A stretch of DNA of 64,000 bases from Osedax fenrisi. Its lineage: Eukaryota > Annelida > Polychaeta > Sabellida > Siboglinidae. The stretch is taken from contig OZ025243.1 of the NCBI GenBank assembly GCA_964019155.1, positions 40,528,679 to 40,592,678 on the forward strand. The letters run 5' to 3'. Positions 26,842-35,521 of the stretch are shown piece after piece. The notes beneath the pieces are model-generated. The model was not told the DNA's origin. It worked only from the letters and a program-made list of their open reading frames with translations, and did not search any database. Both the position numbers and the translations under genes were made by a program. The number at the start of each line of letters is the position of its first letter. The stretch's first letter is position 1.

Positions 26842-29800
26842 TATTATATGTATTACAGATTATAATTATATATATGAATAATATATTATTATAATTTATA
26901 ATAATTATGAAGATATAAAATGTACTGAATTTAGCGATCTATATAGAACTGTCACTTTCGTTATTTAGAGCGCTCGCTTGTTTTATTTTAAATATCTGCG
27001 GCAATAACTCTGATTTCAGACATTATTACTATGGTTATCATAATAATACAAATATTTAAAATATAATAGAAACATCAGAATTACTAATTTCTAAAGACAT
27101 GTTATTATTTAAAAAATGTATATAAATATGATATAAAATGTGTGTATAAGTGTAAATATTGTATATAAATATAGATATATAATTTATAATTATAATTTAT
27201 AGATATATAAATTATTTGTTAGGACATATTTTATTGAGGATCAGTTACTCATGTGTATAAATTTATTTTACAACCATGAATATATAAATTCACAATATAA
27301 TACAAATGCGAAGATCCAAAATATAATATCAAACGAATATTATTAGTCACAAATGTGAGTATAGTATCAGTTCGAAATAGAGTATCAGTTCGAGTCCGAG
27401 TTCAACATTTTATTATTATTGAGTATCGGTATCAATTCGAAATGCTTGAGTAACTAGCTTGCAACACTAATATATATATATTTATTGATTAATTGATTGA
27501 AAGTTTATTTCAATACTTAAATAAATCATAAATGATTTATCAAAAGTGTATATATAGAATACAAATAATAGATTAGGTAAAACAATAAATACCATTAATA
27601 ATAATAAAATAAAATAGAATAAACCGTACGGAAATTAATAAATAAAATAATAATGACAAACAAACAAATATATATATATATATTAAATAACAGCGGCGAT
27701 ATAGAACTAAGCGCCTGCACTAGACTAACACCGCCACCCTGCCACCCCAGGCACTGAAAGACTACGGCATAGTGCTGCTGCTAGGCACGGCTCTACACCT
27801 GTCCGTCTACATCAACCGTAGCCTGCTGTACTTCTCGCGCGGAGACTTCCGGAACGCCCTCGCCGACCTCTCATTGGCCGTCCTGTTGGCGCCCGATAAC
27901 AAGTATATCCATCAAACCATGGGACTCTGTTATCATAGGTCTGCATCTTTATCCGTAGGCGAATATATCCGCATTCATATCTATTTACTATAACACGCGC
28001 GTGTACGATGTAATAACTATTATGATTCGGGTGTATTTGTGATTATATCCGTACGATATTTTACTATTATTTTATTATATTATTACTTTATCCGAATGAG
28101 TACATGTACAGTATACACTGTACATATGTGTACACTGTACATAATGTCAGGAGGTATCGAATCAATATAGATATCCTCTATGACTGAATCTCCAAACTGA
28201 TTTCATTCGTATTCGCCTCGCTTCATATCTCGCACTGTGCTTATATCAATTTCACTCACCTCTTTAGTGTTTGTAAATTAACCTTATTTCAATACGAATT
28301 CACGGGTAAAGCATAACTTATACGTACACCGACTAATATTAAATATATTATTCACACTCACAATCGGGAAAACTTATTAATATCTACATTGATTCTTGTT
28401 ACGCAATCACTTACCCTAGACTAGATTACGATTATAATGCACTTTACGTCTCTTTCCGTAGTGCGTACTCTTCACGCACACACACACTAAGAGTTATGCC
28501 CGTTTACAGAATGAACCAATTAGATGCGAGCGTCGACTCCTACCTGAGAAGTATCGCAATCGACAAGTTCTTCATGCCCGCCCACATCGGAAAGGCTAAT
28601 ACACTCGTGGATCTAGGGACGCCGCAATCTTACGTCCAATCAAAGTTAGCCTCGATAGCTACGTACTTATCCTCGCGATTTATATTTGTGCTTTTAAATA
28701 GTATAAAAATCGTAATTAATTTTTTAAATTTCGACCGGACCATTAAAATAGGTCTTCAAATATTATTTATAAGTAATATTATGTAATTGTGTATAAATAA
28801 ATGATCGGCTCTTGTTAAAACCATGGATGCCTTAACATGAGAGCGACTTCGAAGAGAAATTAGAGCTATATTTTTATAAGTAAAAAAAAACTTCTAAGCA
28901 AACATCTAAGTTACTGTATGGGATAGAAAGGATAATTTGTTCCTATCATTTTACAATTTTTGAATAATAACCATAATAAAAAGTTAATTATCTAGTTTAT
29001 AATTTATTGATCATTTAAAAAATATTTATATATTTTGTATATATCTCATAATATTTATTATTTTCATTAATAATATTATATTATATATATTTTTAATATA
29101 ATAATTAAGAAATTTAATTTATTTAATATATATATATATTTATATATATATATATATATATATTATTCTGTTTATTTAAGTGAGGAATACCTTTAACTAT
29201 TATTCATGACATATTTGTAATGTATTATACTGACTAAATTAATTATAAATATTTAATTGTAATTTTAGTTTTAATATTTTTACATCGCCATCATTAACTT
29301 ACTCTCTCCACATACACACACGTGTTCACATCGTAGCGTGCTTCTCCACTATGATGCCGCGTAGACCTCAATACGAAATACCTATTGCCCTCACCCCCAC
29401 CACCACCCCGCCCTCGCCATCCCCACTCACCCTGTAGACGGGGCTACAAGACAGTAATAGCCATGTACCCCACGTTACCCCCCCCCTATTGATACCCCCC
29501 ACTCACCCTGTAGACGGGGCTACAAGACAGTGATAGCTATGTACCCCACGTTGCCCCCCCTTATTGATACCCCCCCCCACTCACCCTGTAGACGGGGCTA
29601 TGAGACAGTGATAGCTATGTACCCCACGTTACCCCCCTTATTGATACCCCCCCCACTCACCCTGTAGACGGGGCTATGAGACAGTGATAGCTATGTACCC
29701 CACGTTACCCCCCTTATTGATACCCCCCCCACTCACCCTGTAGACGGGGCTACAAGACAGTGATAGCTATGTACCCCACGTTGCCCCCCCTTATTGATAC

Positions 29801-32800
29801 CCCCCCCCACTCACCCTGTAGACGGGGCTATGAGACAGTGATAGCTATGTACCCCACGTTACCCCCCTTATTGATACCCCCCCCACTCACCCTGTAGACG
29901 GGGCTATGAGACAGTGATAGCTATGTACCCCACAGTGCCCCCACCTTATTGATACCCCCCCCCACTCACCCTGTAGACGGGGCTATGAGACAGTGATAGC
30001 TATGTACCCCACAGTGCCCCCACCTTATTGATACCCCCCCCCCACTCACCCTGTAGACGGGGTTACGAGACAGTGATAGCTATGTACCCCACGTTGCCCC
30101 CCCTTATTGATACCCCCCACTCACCCTGTAGACGGGGTTATGAGACAGTGATAGCTATGTACCCCATAGTGCCCCCCTTATTGATACCCCCCCCCCACTC
30201 ACCCTGTAGACGGGGTTATGAGACAGTAATAGCTATGTACCCTGAGAACACTACAGCCCGGGTTAACCTAGCGCTGGTGTTGCAGATCAACGGCCACTTT
30301 CAGCAGGCATGGACACAGCTCACTGCCGCTATCGCCATCGATCACAGTTAGTTAGGGGCTGGGGTAGGCAAGGGATTAGGATAGGTGGGGGTAGGCAGGG
30401 TTAGAGTTACACAGAGGGTAGACAGGGTTAGAGTTAGTTAGAGGCTGGGGTAGGCAGGGTTAGAGTTAGTTAGCGGCTGGGGTAGGCAGGGGGTAGCCAG
30501 GGTTAGAGGTAGACAGAGCCTGGATAAGTGGAGCTTGGGTAGTGGAGCTTAAGCCTAATGTCTATTAGAACTGTATTAGATGGTACTGGGGTAGACTGGG
30601 AATAGGACTGTTTTAGATTGGGTTGGGTTAAGAGTATTACTGTCTACATTACGCAATGTTATAGGTAATAGTGTACATGTATTGAACAGTCGAGGCCTTG
30701 CGCAGTGATCTTTTATATTCGGTGAATGTATTCGATAATGAATTTAAATATTATTGCACTACTTAATATTAATTTCTATTAAATTCACTTTATTTATCAT
30801 TTCATTTATTGGTTAAATTCTGGTGCCCTAATTCTACTATTTTTGTATAAAATGTATATTATTACATACAAATATATGGTATTTCACTGACATTTTAAAA
30901 CTTTATTCCTATCACATATCAAAATATAATTCAATTATGCTAATTTATTTAATTTTCAAATTATAATAAACTTGCATTTTTATTAAAATATCATTGTTAA
31001 ATAAGTACAAATTAAAATATAATTATTAAATATAAATATTATATTTAAATTAAAATATAATCATTAAATATAAATTAAAATTCTCTTAGGCTAATTTCTA
31101 TGAAATACATCTAATTTTTATATTCAAGTTTTGTAACCCGTAGCTATCTGAGTTTAAATTTATATAATATTATTTATATATATTATATAACAAAATTATA
31201 TTAAAATGTAATTTTTGATTAAAACAATTTTATATTTACTGAAAGTTATGTTGATTATTCTCTCTTGTAAATTTCCTTGGAGTAATTGTACTACTACTAG
31301 GCTATATTCAGTTAAAATATCTTTATTATCACTATTATAGTTATTAGTATATTAATTATAACCTTTCATTATTATTATCAAAAAATTAAATATTCAAAAT
31401 ATTAAATTTATAATATTATATTATTATTGTTGTCTGTTAGTTATATTTTAGATAACATTCATTATTGCATATGGAATATACTAGATGACATTAAGCACGT
31501 ACACAACTAATCGTGAGCTATTCCATTAGAGTGTCAGGCAGCTCTCGAAGCTCGCTCGGTGATTTGTCTGCAGATGAAAGATATCTGTGCTGCTTTCCAA
31601 GATATCAACTCAGCCCTCAAGTACGGCATCACAGCTGAATTACTGACAAATAGGGGAGTTGTTTATCAGGTCAATTATCACATTAGTATGCATGTTTTAA
31701 GCTGAGTTTATTTAAAATAGAAATCATATTTATATAAAATATTTCGTCATCTCTTTAACTGGTTAATCATTATTCTTATTAAATAGGTAACCTCATTTTA
31801 TCATATATTACAGATTCTTATCGTATTCCTTTCCTCATTCTTATTATCTTCATTAATCTTCTATTATTCTTCCATATCTTCTTTCTTATCCCCCTTGCCT
31901 TTATTATGCTATATCCTCCTATCCTTCTTTATCTTCTTCTACTTTTACATACATAAATTATTAGAAGTTTTAAACTATTTAATATTAACCTGTAATCATG
32001 TCTATTTAGTCTTGAAACTTGTAGAATATAATTATCTTGTACAACACTAACAATGATTATACAATTATAATCGTAATTATCTATGCTTTTTTTATCAAGC
32101 TTATGAAAATGATATATCTTCTATTAAAATAAATAATATATAAATATTAAAATACAATTACCTACATTTAATTTGTGTTTATAATACATAAGATAACTGA
32201 ATAATTACTATAGACAGATATGCTTTATATAGTATGGTTATTACTATAGTACATATTTTTTACTATAGTGTATACACTAGTAGGTCTACTACACTATCTA
32301 TAGGTCCAACTAGCAAGTGATAACTTCCTTATGTTCTAAATAATTAACATATTTATGTATAATATAATCCAATTATTTACCTGGAATAGTATACATTGAT
32401 TCTAAAATATTCGATTGATAATTAATATTGTGAAATGCTTTTAATTGATATCCTACATCAATATGTGTGTCCTACAACTCGTGCTTATAATTCACGTATC
32501 ACATGTATGCTTTCTAAATATTTTTTGTATTTATTTTGTATTATAATAAATCAAAAATGTAATCTAAAAATCTTCCGAAATCTATTTGTATTATTTAAAT
32601 GTACAAGTTAACGCAAGTAAACACGTACTGAGATTATTGCATACTGAATGTATATTTATCAGTTATGTTACGTTCACTATATATTCAGTATTGTACAATG
32701 TGGCGGTACTATATAGTGCTGCCAGTAATAGTTTATTGTAAAGTTAAAGTGTACAAATAATGGAGAGTGAAAATGTGCAAATACGATTAAATGTTAACTA

Positions 32801-33075
32801 AAGTGCTAGTGCGGGTGCTATTTATATAGTACACGTAGAGAGAGCTAGTGCGAGTTCAAGTGTAGATAAATATATACAATAATCTCCCTGATCACTGCGT
32901 ATAGTACATGAACGACAATGTGAATGCTATGAACGACTTTCAAGAGGCCATCAAACAGGATATCACCTACTCTTTGGCCTACTTTAATGCCGCTAATATC
33001 TATTTCCATTCCAGAAGATATTATCAGGTTTAAAATGATAACACAATGTAACTATAGTCAATGTAACTATATATA

Positions 33076-33106
<31 letters not shown>

Positions 33107-35521
33107 CACATTTATAATGTAAATTATGTTTTACAAATATTTATTATTAAATTATTATTATTATTATTACAATGGAATTATTTTGATATTTCATAGTTTA
33201 TATTATAACTATACGGTGCGTAATATCTTAATACATACATGTATGTGTGAATGACTCATTATAAAATAGGCTAAAGTGTATTACAAGGCTGCAGTACAGT
33301 ACAACAAAAATGATGAATCGGCGTATCTTAATTCTGCAATTACTAAGGTGACAACCAAAATATTAATATTGATAATTTATTCTACATATATATATATATA
33401 TATATATATATACGTTATATTACAATAAAATTAATACATATTTTTAGATATATTTTCATTATTAAAAAAAAACGTAAACCTTTTGAAAATAAATTTATTT
33501 ATAAAAAAAATAATTGATCATATTATAAGAACTTATTAAAAATTATAATACATTTCATAAAATATTAGGGATACGATATACAAATTTCCAAACAGATTAT
33601 TAATGTTTAATTATATCCTTAAATTGTAATGACTATAATAATCTGTTATCTAAACATTATACAGATAAATTTATTTTAAAGCAAACAATTATTAAAATCT
33701 ATTTTAATTAAATAAATTATATTTCTAAACTATTCTTTTGATTACTACCAAGGATTTTCCAAAGTATTTCCTTCGGAAAATCTTTGTTACTACTTTTAAA
33801 TAAATATACTATATATATATAACAATATACATTAGAGTGAGCCCCACTCAATATCTATGTATATAACCTATAGGTTATATAATGCAATTATACATTAATT
33901 CTTAAAATCATTGAAAAAGTAAATACCTCTTTATAAGAAAAAAAGAATTGAAAAAACATGTTTCTTATATAGAGGTTTCACTGTATTGTATATATTATTT
34001 TTATATAATTAAAAATTACCATTAAATATTAATAAATATGTAGTAACTATAGTTAAATATAGTAAAATATATTTTACTTTATTAGAGATTAGAAATATTA
34101 AATATCAGTTTAGGTATATTGATATTTTTAAAAAAACTATATAAATTTAGTGTTATAATATGATATTTTAAATAATGAAAATACTTTTGATATATTTCCC
34201 ATAAAGTTGTAGATATACTAATTGAATATGTATGTGATAGGGAAGAGGCAAAGTATATAGATATTGGTGTAGTGGGAATAGATTTAAGTTTGAATATTTT
34301 AACGCAAATTTATCCCCTTTTATATAAATTTATTTTAGATATAATACAAGAAAGTTTTTAAATGAATAAAAATTCAATCAAATTATATTTCAATTGTGAA
34401 ATACTTTAAAATATAATTTAAAAAATTATTCAGTAACATATTAAGATCTCGTATAGGAAATTTATAATTAAAATTCAACTGAACGTATGCAAGTTAATTC
34501 TTAGCAATTGAAAGCTGCCTAAGTGCAATTAATATTTATAAAAAAGTAGATTCGAGTACTTATTGTAAATATTATTTAGTTTTTGATTTGTCATTTATAC
34601 TTTGTAAAATATAATAAATTGAATACACTAATACAATTATTACTATTTCTAATTTGTCGATTATAAATATTATATTTTCTACAATTATTAATACAATACT
34701 ATAGAATACATATTAAGTATATATGTCTATAATATGCCACTGGATATATATCACATAGTAAATGAATTAAAATACCATCAAGTTTAATATATAACTATAG
34801 AAGACAATAACTGATATTTGTATTTTATATTATTATTATGTATTTATATACCTTATTATTAGCAAATATGTAAACTATATATTCTACATAGAATAACAGC
34901 TTTAATAACAGCATTCCGATGATTAACCTACACAGATCATGTTGAATGACCCCAAGGGAGCTTTACTGGACTTCAAGCATTCCATTAATCTGTGCCCTCA
35001 CTATTCCCACGCTTATTTGAACAGAGGAAACCTATACGTTAAGATGTGTAAGTATGAACTTGCGGACAAGGACTACACTTTAGGTTATTAACCCTTACGT
35101 GTTCCATACCACCCCTTACGTAACTAACTACTTGTGATATACATAAGCCTGCATTTAGAATGGTATTATGGTGGAGGTACGTTTACAAAATATCAATGTT
35201 TTATTTTCATATTTATGATGGAGTTATAAATTTAAGTTTCGAGTAATTATACAAAACAATATTAGATTTGTTATATATATTACGCTATAAATATTAATTT
35301 ATTAGTTATTAAAAATATGTATATTATATAAAGAAATGTATATTTTATAATTTAATATACTATTCTAAATTGATATAGCCTTAGAAAAACTACCAGATGA
35401 TCCACATATTTTGATAAGAAGAGCAGAGGTCAGGGGTCATATGGGGCTTAAATCTCAAGCTATCAAAGATTACAAGCGAGCAATCGATATACAGAATTGT
35501 AGACATATTGAAATTATGTAA
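2296..35521 (+). CDS. TTC6: TTC6-like tetratricopeptide repeat protein (multi-exon, 5' end uncertain)
   Basis: This is a large TPR scaffold protein. TTC6 orthologues are poorly characterised and often discussed with ciliated cells. About 36 exons can be chained; the TPR part (12926 to stop TAA 35519-35521) keeps phase at every junction. Family resemblance rests on remembered vertebrate TTC6 features: the block RRGGIYRKLGEIQKAMNDL opening the TPRs, the AYLSRATYYGM block, the RGYETVIAMYP block, and an end with AIKDYKRAIDI. Exons in order: 2296-2453, 4063-4257 (or 4237), 5190-5228, 5830-5939, 6095 or 6104-6193, 6431-6648, 7501-7662, 7976-8052, 8981-9258, 10716-10877, 11549-11627, 11731-11823, then the TPR exons listed separately. 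The N-terminal start and two junctions (4257/5190 and 5939/6104) are unresolved. Introns carry most of the transposons in the left half of the window. Confidence 0.8.
2928..3012 (-). repeat. SINE body fragment, copy 1
   Basis: This matches the body of the SINE at 25363-25628: GGTGGAGTCCTTTCATC, then a GGAACTTAGATGAAGTTTTAAC-like block, then CATATGGCTCTAATGTCCCTT. Orientation is the same as the 25 kb copy (element on the minus strand). The tRNA-like head is absent here. Confidence 0.7.
3890..3976. repeat. AT dinucleotide microsatellite cluster
   Basis: Long TA runs broken by a few other bases, in the intron upstream of exon 4063. Similar runs occur throughout the introns; only the longest are listed. 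Confidence 0.9.
5676..5770 (+). repeat. Dispersed MITE-like family A, copy 1
   Basis: Shares TATTGTCAGGAG-TATCGAATCAAT, CACTGATCCTCCT and CTATAAA-TGATTTCATT blocks with copies at 13551-13680, 24664-24800 (opposite strand) and 28076-28212. It is non-coding and lies in a TTC6 intron. Confidence 0.65.
6656..6807. repeat. (GGA)n array followed by (GATA)n
   Basis: About 90 bp of GGA repeats starts a few bases inside the intron after the donor at 6649. A short GATA run follows at 6786-6807. Long Arg or Leu ORFs read through the array are artefacts of the repeat. Confidence 0.95.
8053..8199 (+). repeat. GT-rich minisatellite plus left arm of a 32-bp inverted repeat
   Basis: Immediately after the exon donor near 8052 there is a GT-rich, G-clustered tract (GTGGGTATGGGTGTGG and similar). 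It ends at 8168-8199 with the left copy of a 32-bp sequence beginning CATCGATATAAAGAAAG. Confidence 0.85.
8623..8770 (+). repeat. Right arm of the 32-bp inverted repeat plus a second GT-rich minisatellite
   Basis: 8623-8654 is the exact reverse complement of 8168-8199. It is followed by another GT-rich tract. Both GT tracts run on the same strand although the 32-bp arms are inverted, so this is not a simple inverted duplication. Confidence 0.85.
9729..9817. repeat. Long (TA)n microsatellite
   Basis: Nearly 90 bp of uninterrupted TA in the intron between exons 8981-9258 and 10716-10877. It is one of the longest in the window. The rest of this 1.45-kb intron is AT-rich with nothing else recognised. 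Confidence 0.95.
12926..35521 (+). CDS. TTC6: TTC6-like gene, TPR-array exons
   Basis: Exons: 12926-13110, 13715-13835, 14431-14537, 15506-15703, 17361-17474, 18067-18177, 18481-18574, 18913-18987, 19250-19331, 20308-20498, 21638-21811, 22371-22469, 23986-24101, 25211-25349, 27751-27938, 28510-28644, 30210-30346, 31530-31669, 32905-33027, 33270-33347, 34936-35083, 35379-35521. Reading phase is consistent at all 21 junctions. Most exons hold about one TPR with the usual small/large pattern (for example AMNDLDECIKLEP, AIQDLNKALSIDP, ALADLSLAVLLAP, AIKDYKRAIDI). One less regular segment (NPWNESKLMPTSQSQAAPP, 21638) loops between repeats. Donors vary (gttaga, gtcagt, gtttgt) and few match gtaagt. 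Exon GC content varies sharply: 12926, 15506 and 27751 are GC-rich, while 33270 and 35379 are AT-rich. The array presumably forms a superhelical protein-binding solenoid. Confidence 0.85.
13551..13680 (+). repeat. Dispersed MITE-like family A, copy 2
   Basis: Begins ACTTTATCCGAATATA and contains TATTGTCAGGAGTTATCGAA and CACTGATCCTCCTTAGACTT. It ends CTATAAACTGATTTCATTCA, just upstream of exon 13715. Confidence 0.75.
13851..14115. repeat. MITE family B (GGGGTT-CAC termini), copy 1
   Basis: Inverted termini: the left end runs GGGGTTCACAACAAACATAA then CAGCCTGATTTTGATAGCCC; the right end, reverse-complemented, runs GGGGTTGGGTTTTACACCGA then AATAATAATCTGATTTT. The same family occurs at 20007-20285, 40526-40650 and 60931-61135. 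It sits in a TTC6 intron. Confidence 0.7.
15027..15051 (+). repeat. Partial copy of the exon 15506 splice acceptor
   Basis: GTAAACAGGAAGTGGCAAGC followed by AGCTA nearly matches the acceptor and first bases of the real exon (15500-15523). A weaker version (GTAAACAGGAATTG) lies at 14925. The reading frame after this copy closes quickly, so it is a decoy or relic rather than an exon. Confidence 0.6.
15096..15309. repeat. MITE family C (ATTAGTGATG termini), copy 1
   Basis: Starts ATTAGTGATG and ends CATCACTAAT, giving inverted tips. The interior has GCCGAGC motifs and ACTTTAGGTAACTGAGACTG. A shorter copy with the same order of motifs lies at 55111-55220. Confidence 0.75.
15808..16424. mobile_element. 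TTAA-bounded non-autonomous element (piggyBac-like)
   Basis: TTAA at 15808-15811 is followed by GGGGATGGCATACGACGCC. The right end, read inward, is TTAAGGGGATGTCACACACC with TTAA at 16421-16424. The interior, about 600 bp, is AT-rich and non-coding. TTAA target sites with G-rich inverted tips are typical of piggyBac-type elements; the assignment is by ends only. Confidence 0.65.
17059..17109. repeat. 51-bp AT-rich palindrome
   Basis: ATTCATAATCTATATAC at the left is mirrored by its reverse complement ending GATTATGAAT. The centre is a short AT loop. Confidence 0.85.
17149..17250. repeat. About 100-bp near-perfect palindrome
   Basis: Arms begin TATTTATATACACTTTTTAA and return as the exact reverse complement. 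A (TA)n core forms the tip. It lies in the intron upstream of exon 17361. Confidence 0.9.
20007..20285. repeat. MITE family B, copy 2
   Basis: Left end AAGGTTTCACACCGACATAA then CAGTCTGATTTTTATAGCCC; right end, inverted, GGTACTTCACATCAAAATAA. It ends just upstream of exon 20308. Confidence 0.7.
20575..20700 (+). repeat. Dispersed repeat D, copy 1
   Basis: Shares GGTTTTTAAGT-AATG, TTTTCTTTCTTTCTTTAAT and CTCAAAAGGC-TC blocks with 58850-58990. Confidence 0.5.
22647..23770. mobile_element. TTAA-bounded non-autonomous element (piggyBac-like), second type
   Basis: The left end is TTAAGGGTAGGCGCGACCTC (from 22647). The right end, read inward from 23770, is TTAAAGAGTAGGCGCTGACT. These about 20-bp inverted termini with TTAA at each end bound 1.1 kb of non-coding DNA. 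The interior holds a tandem duplication at about 22758-22830 whose shared core is GATTATATCAACCAATGAGC. It occupies most of the intron between exons 22371 and 23986. Confidence 0.65.
24119..24171. repeat. (TA)n microsatellite
   Basis: Starts a few bases after the exon 24101 donor. Confidence 0.9.
24664..24800 (-). repeat. Dispersed MITE-like family A, copy 3 (inverted)
   Basis: Reverse complement of the family: GAATGAAATCAGTTTATAGA, then GTCTAAGGAGAATCAGTG, then CTTCTGACAATATAGTGCC, then ATTCGGATAAA. Confidence 0.75.
25363..25628 (-). mobile_element. tRNA-derived SINE, most complete copy
   Basis: On the minus strand the element starts near 25628 with a tRNA-like head: an A-box-like GTGTGGCTCAGTTGTCTAAG, then a B-box-like GCGAGATCAAGACCC. 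These match the RNA polymerase III internal promoter spacing. The body continues GAAACATTAAAATAGG, CCATGGATGCCTTAACATG, GAGCGGCTTCGAAGGGACA and ends GAAAGGACTCCAC. Related body copies are at 2928-3012 and 28725-28935. It lies a few bases inside the intron after exon 25349. Confidence 0.75.
25948..26773. mobile_element. Pogo/Tigger-like non-autonomous DNA transposon
   Basis: Starts CAGTAAAACCTCTCTATAAG and ends, reading inward from the other side, CAGTAAAAGCTCTCTATAAG, flanked by TA on both sides (the expected target). Extra copies of the CCTCTTTATAAGAAA motif lie inside both ends. The interior is AT-rich without a transposase ORF. CAGT-ACCTC termini with TA targets are typical of the pogo/Tigger branch of Tc1/mariner. 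A 3' fragment is at 33890-33983. Confidence 0.8.
26935..27010 (+). repeat. Dispersed repeat E, copy 1
   Basis: GCGATCTATATAGAACTGTC, then an AGCGCT motif, then TTTAAATATCTGCGGCAATA and CTCTGATTTCAG. The second copy, with the same order, is at 41478-41580. Confidence 0.6.
28076..28212 (+). repeat. Dispersed MITE-like family A, copy 4
   Basis: ACTTTATCCGAATGAG, then ATGTCAGGAGGTATCGAATC, then CAAACTGATTTCATTCG. Confidence 0.7.
28725..28935 (+). repeat. SINE body copy 3 (plus strand)
   Basis: Matches the 25 kb SINE body in order: CGACCGGACCATTAAAATAG, then AAAACCATGGATGCCTTAAC, then GAGCGACTTCGAAGAGAAAT, then CATCTAAGTTACTGTATGGG. The tRNA head is not recognisable upstream. It begins about 80 bp after exon 28644. 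Confidence 0.7.
29401..30245 (+). repeat. 11-copy minisatellite of a TTC6 splice acceptor and exon start
   Basis: A 75-80 bp unit is repeated with exon-start points at 29438, 29514, 29592, 29668, 29744, 29822, 29898, 29977, 30057, 30132 and 30210. Each unit holds CCCCCACTCACCCTGTAG (a 3' splice site) followed by about 35 nt that copy the start of the real exon (RGYETVIAMYP). Only the last copy, at 30210, continues into the rest of the exon; the first ten lead into C-rich linker. Inside the units, Tyr-Lys and Tyr-Glu variants (TACAAG or TATGAG) show diversification. Confidence 0.95.
30347..30560 (+). repeat. G-rich degenerate tandem repeat after the TTC6 exon donor
   Basis: Starts at the donor of exon 30210-30346. 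It repeats GGCTGGGGTAGGCAGGGTTA and GAGTTAGTTAG-like units. Its strand bias (G/T) is opposite to the C-rich array on the other side of the exon. Clusters of GGG could form G-quadruplexes in RNA. Confidence 0.85.
33890..33983. mobile_element. Fragment of the Tigger-like element
   Basis: Matches the right end of 25948-26773: ATCATTGAAAAAGTAAATAC, CTCTTTATAAG, then the terminus TTTCTTATATAGAGGTTTCA ending in CTG followed by TA. Confidence 0.75.

Noticed and set aside
29401..30245. Regular repeat array resembling CRISPR
   Set aside because: Units are contiguous and nearly identical with no unique spacers; each is an acceptor plus exon start of the host gene in a eukaryotic context.
30347..30560. 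Interstitial telomere (TTAGGG) tract
   Set aside because: GGGTTAG occurs, but the repeat unit is longer and irregular, with no run of consecutive TTAGGG.
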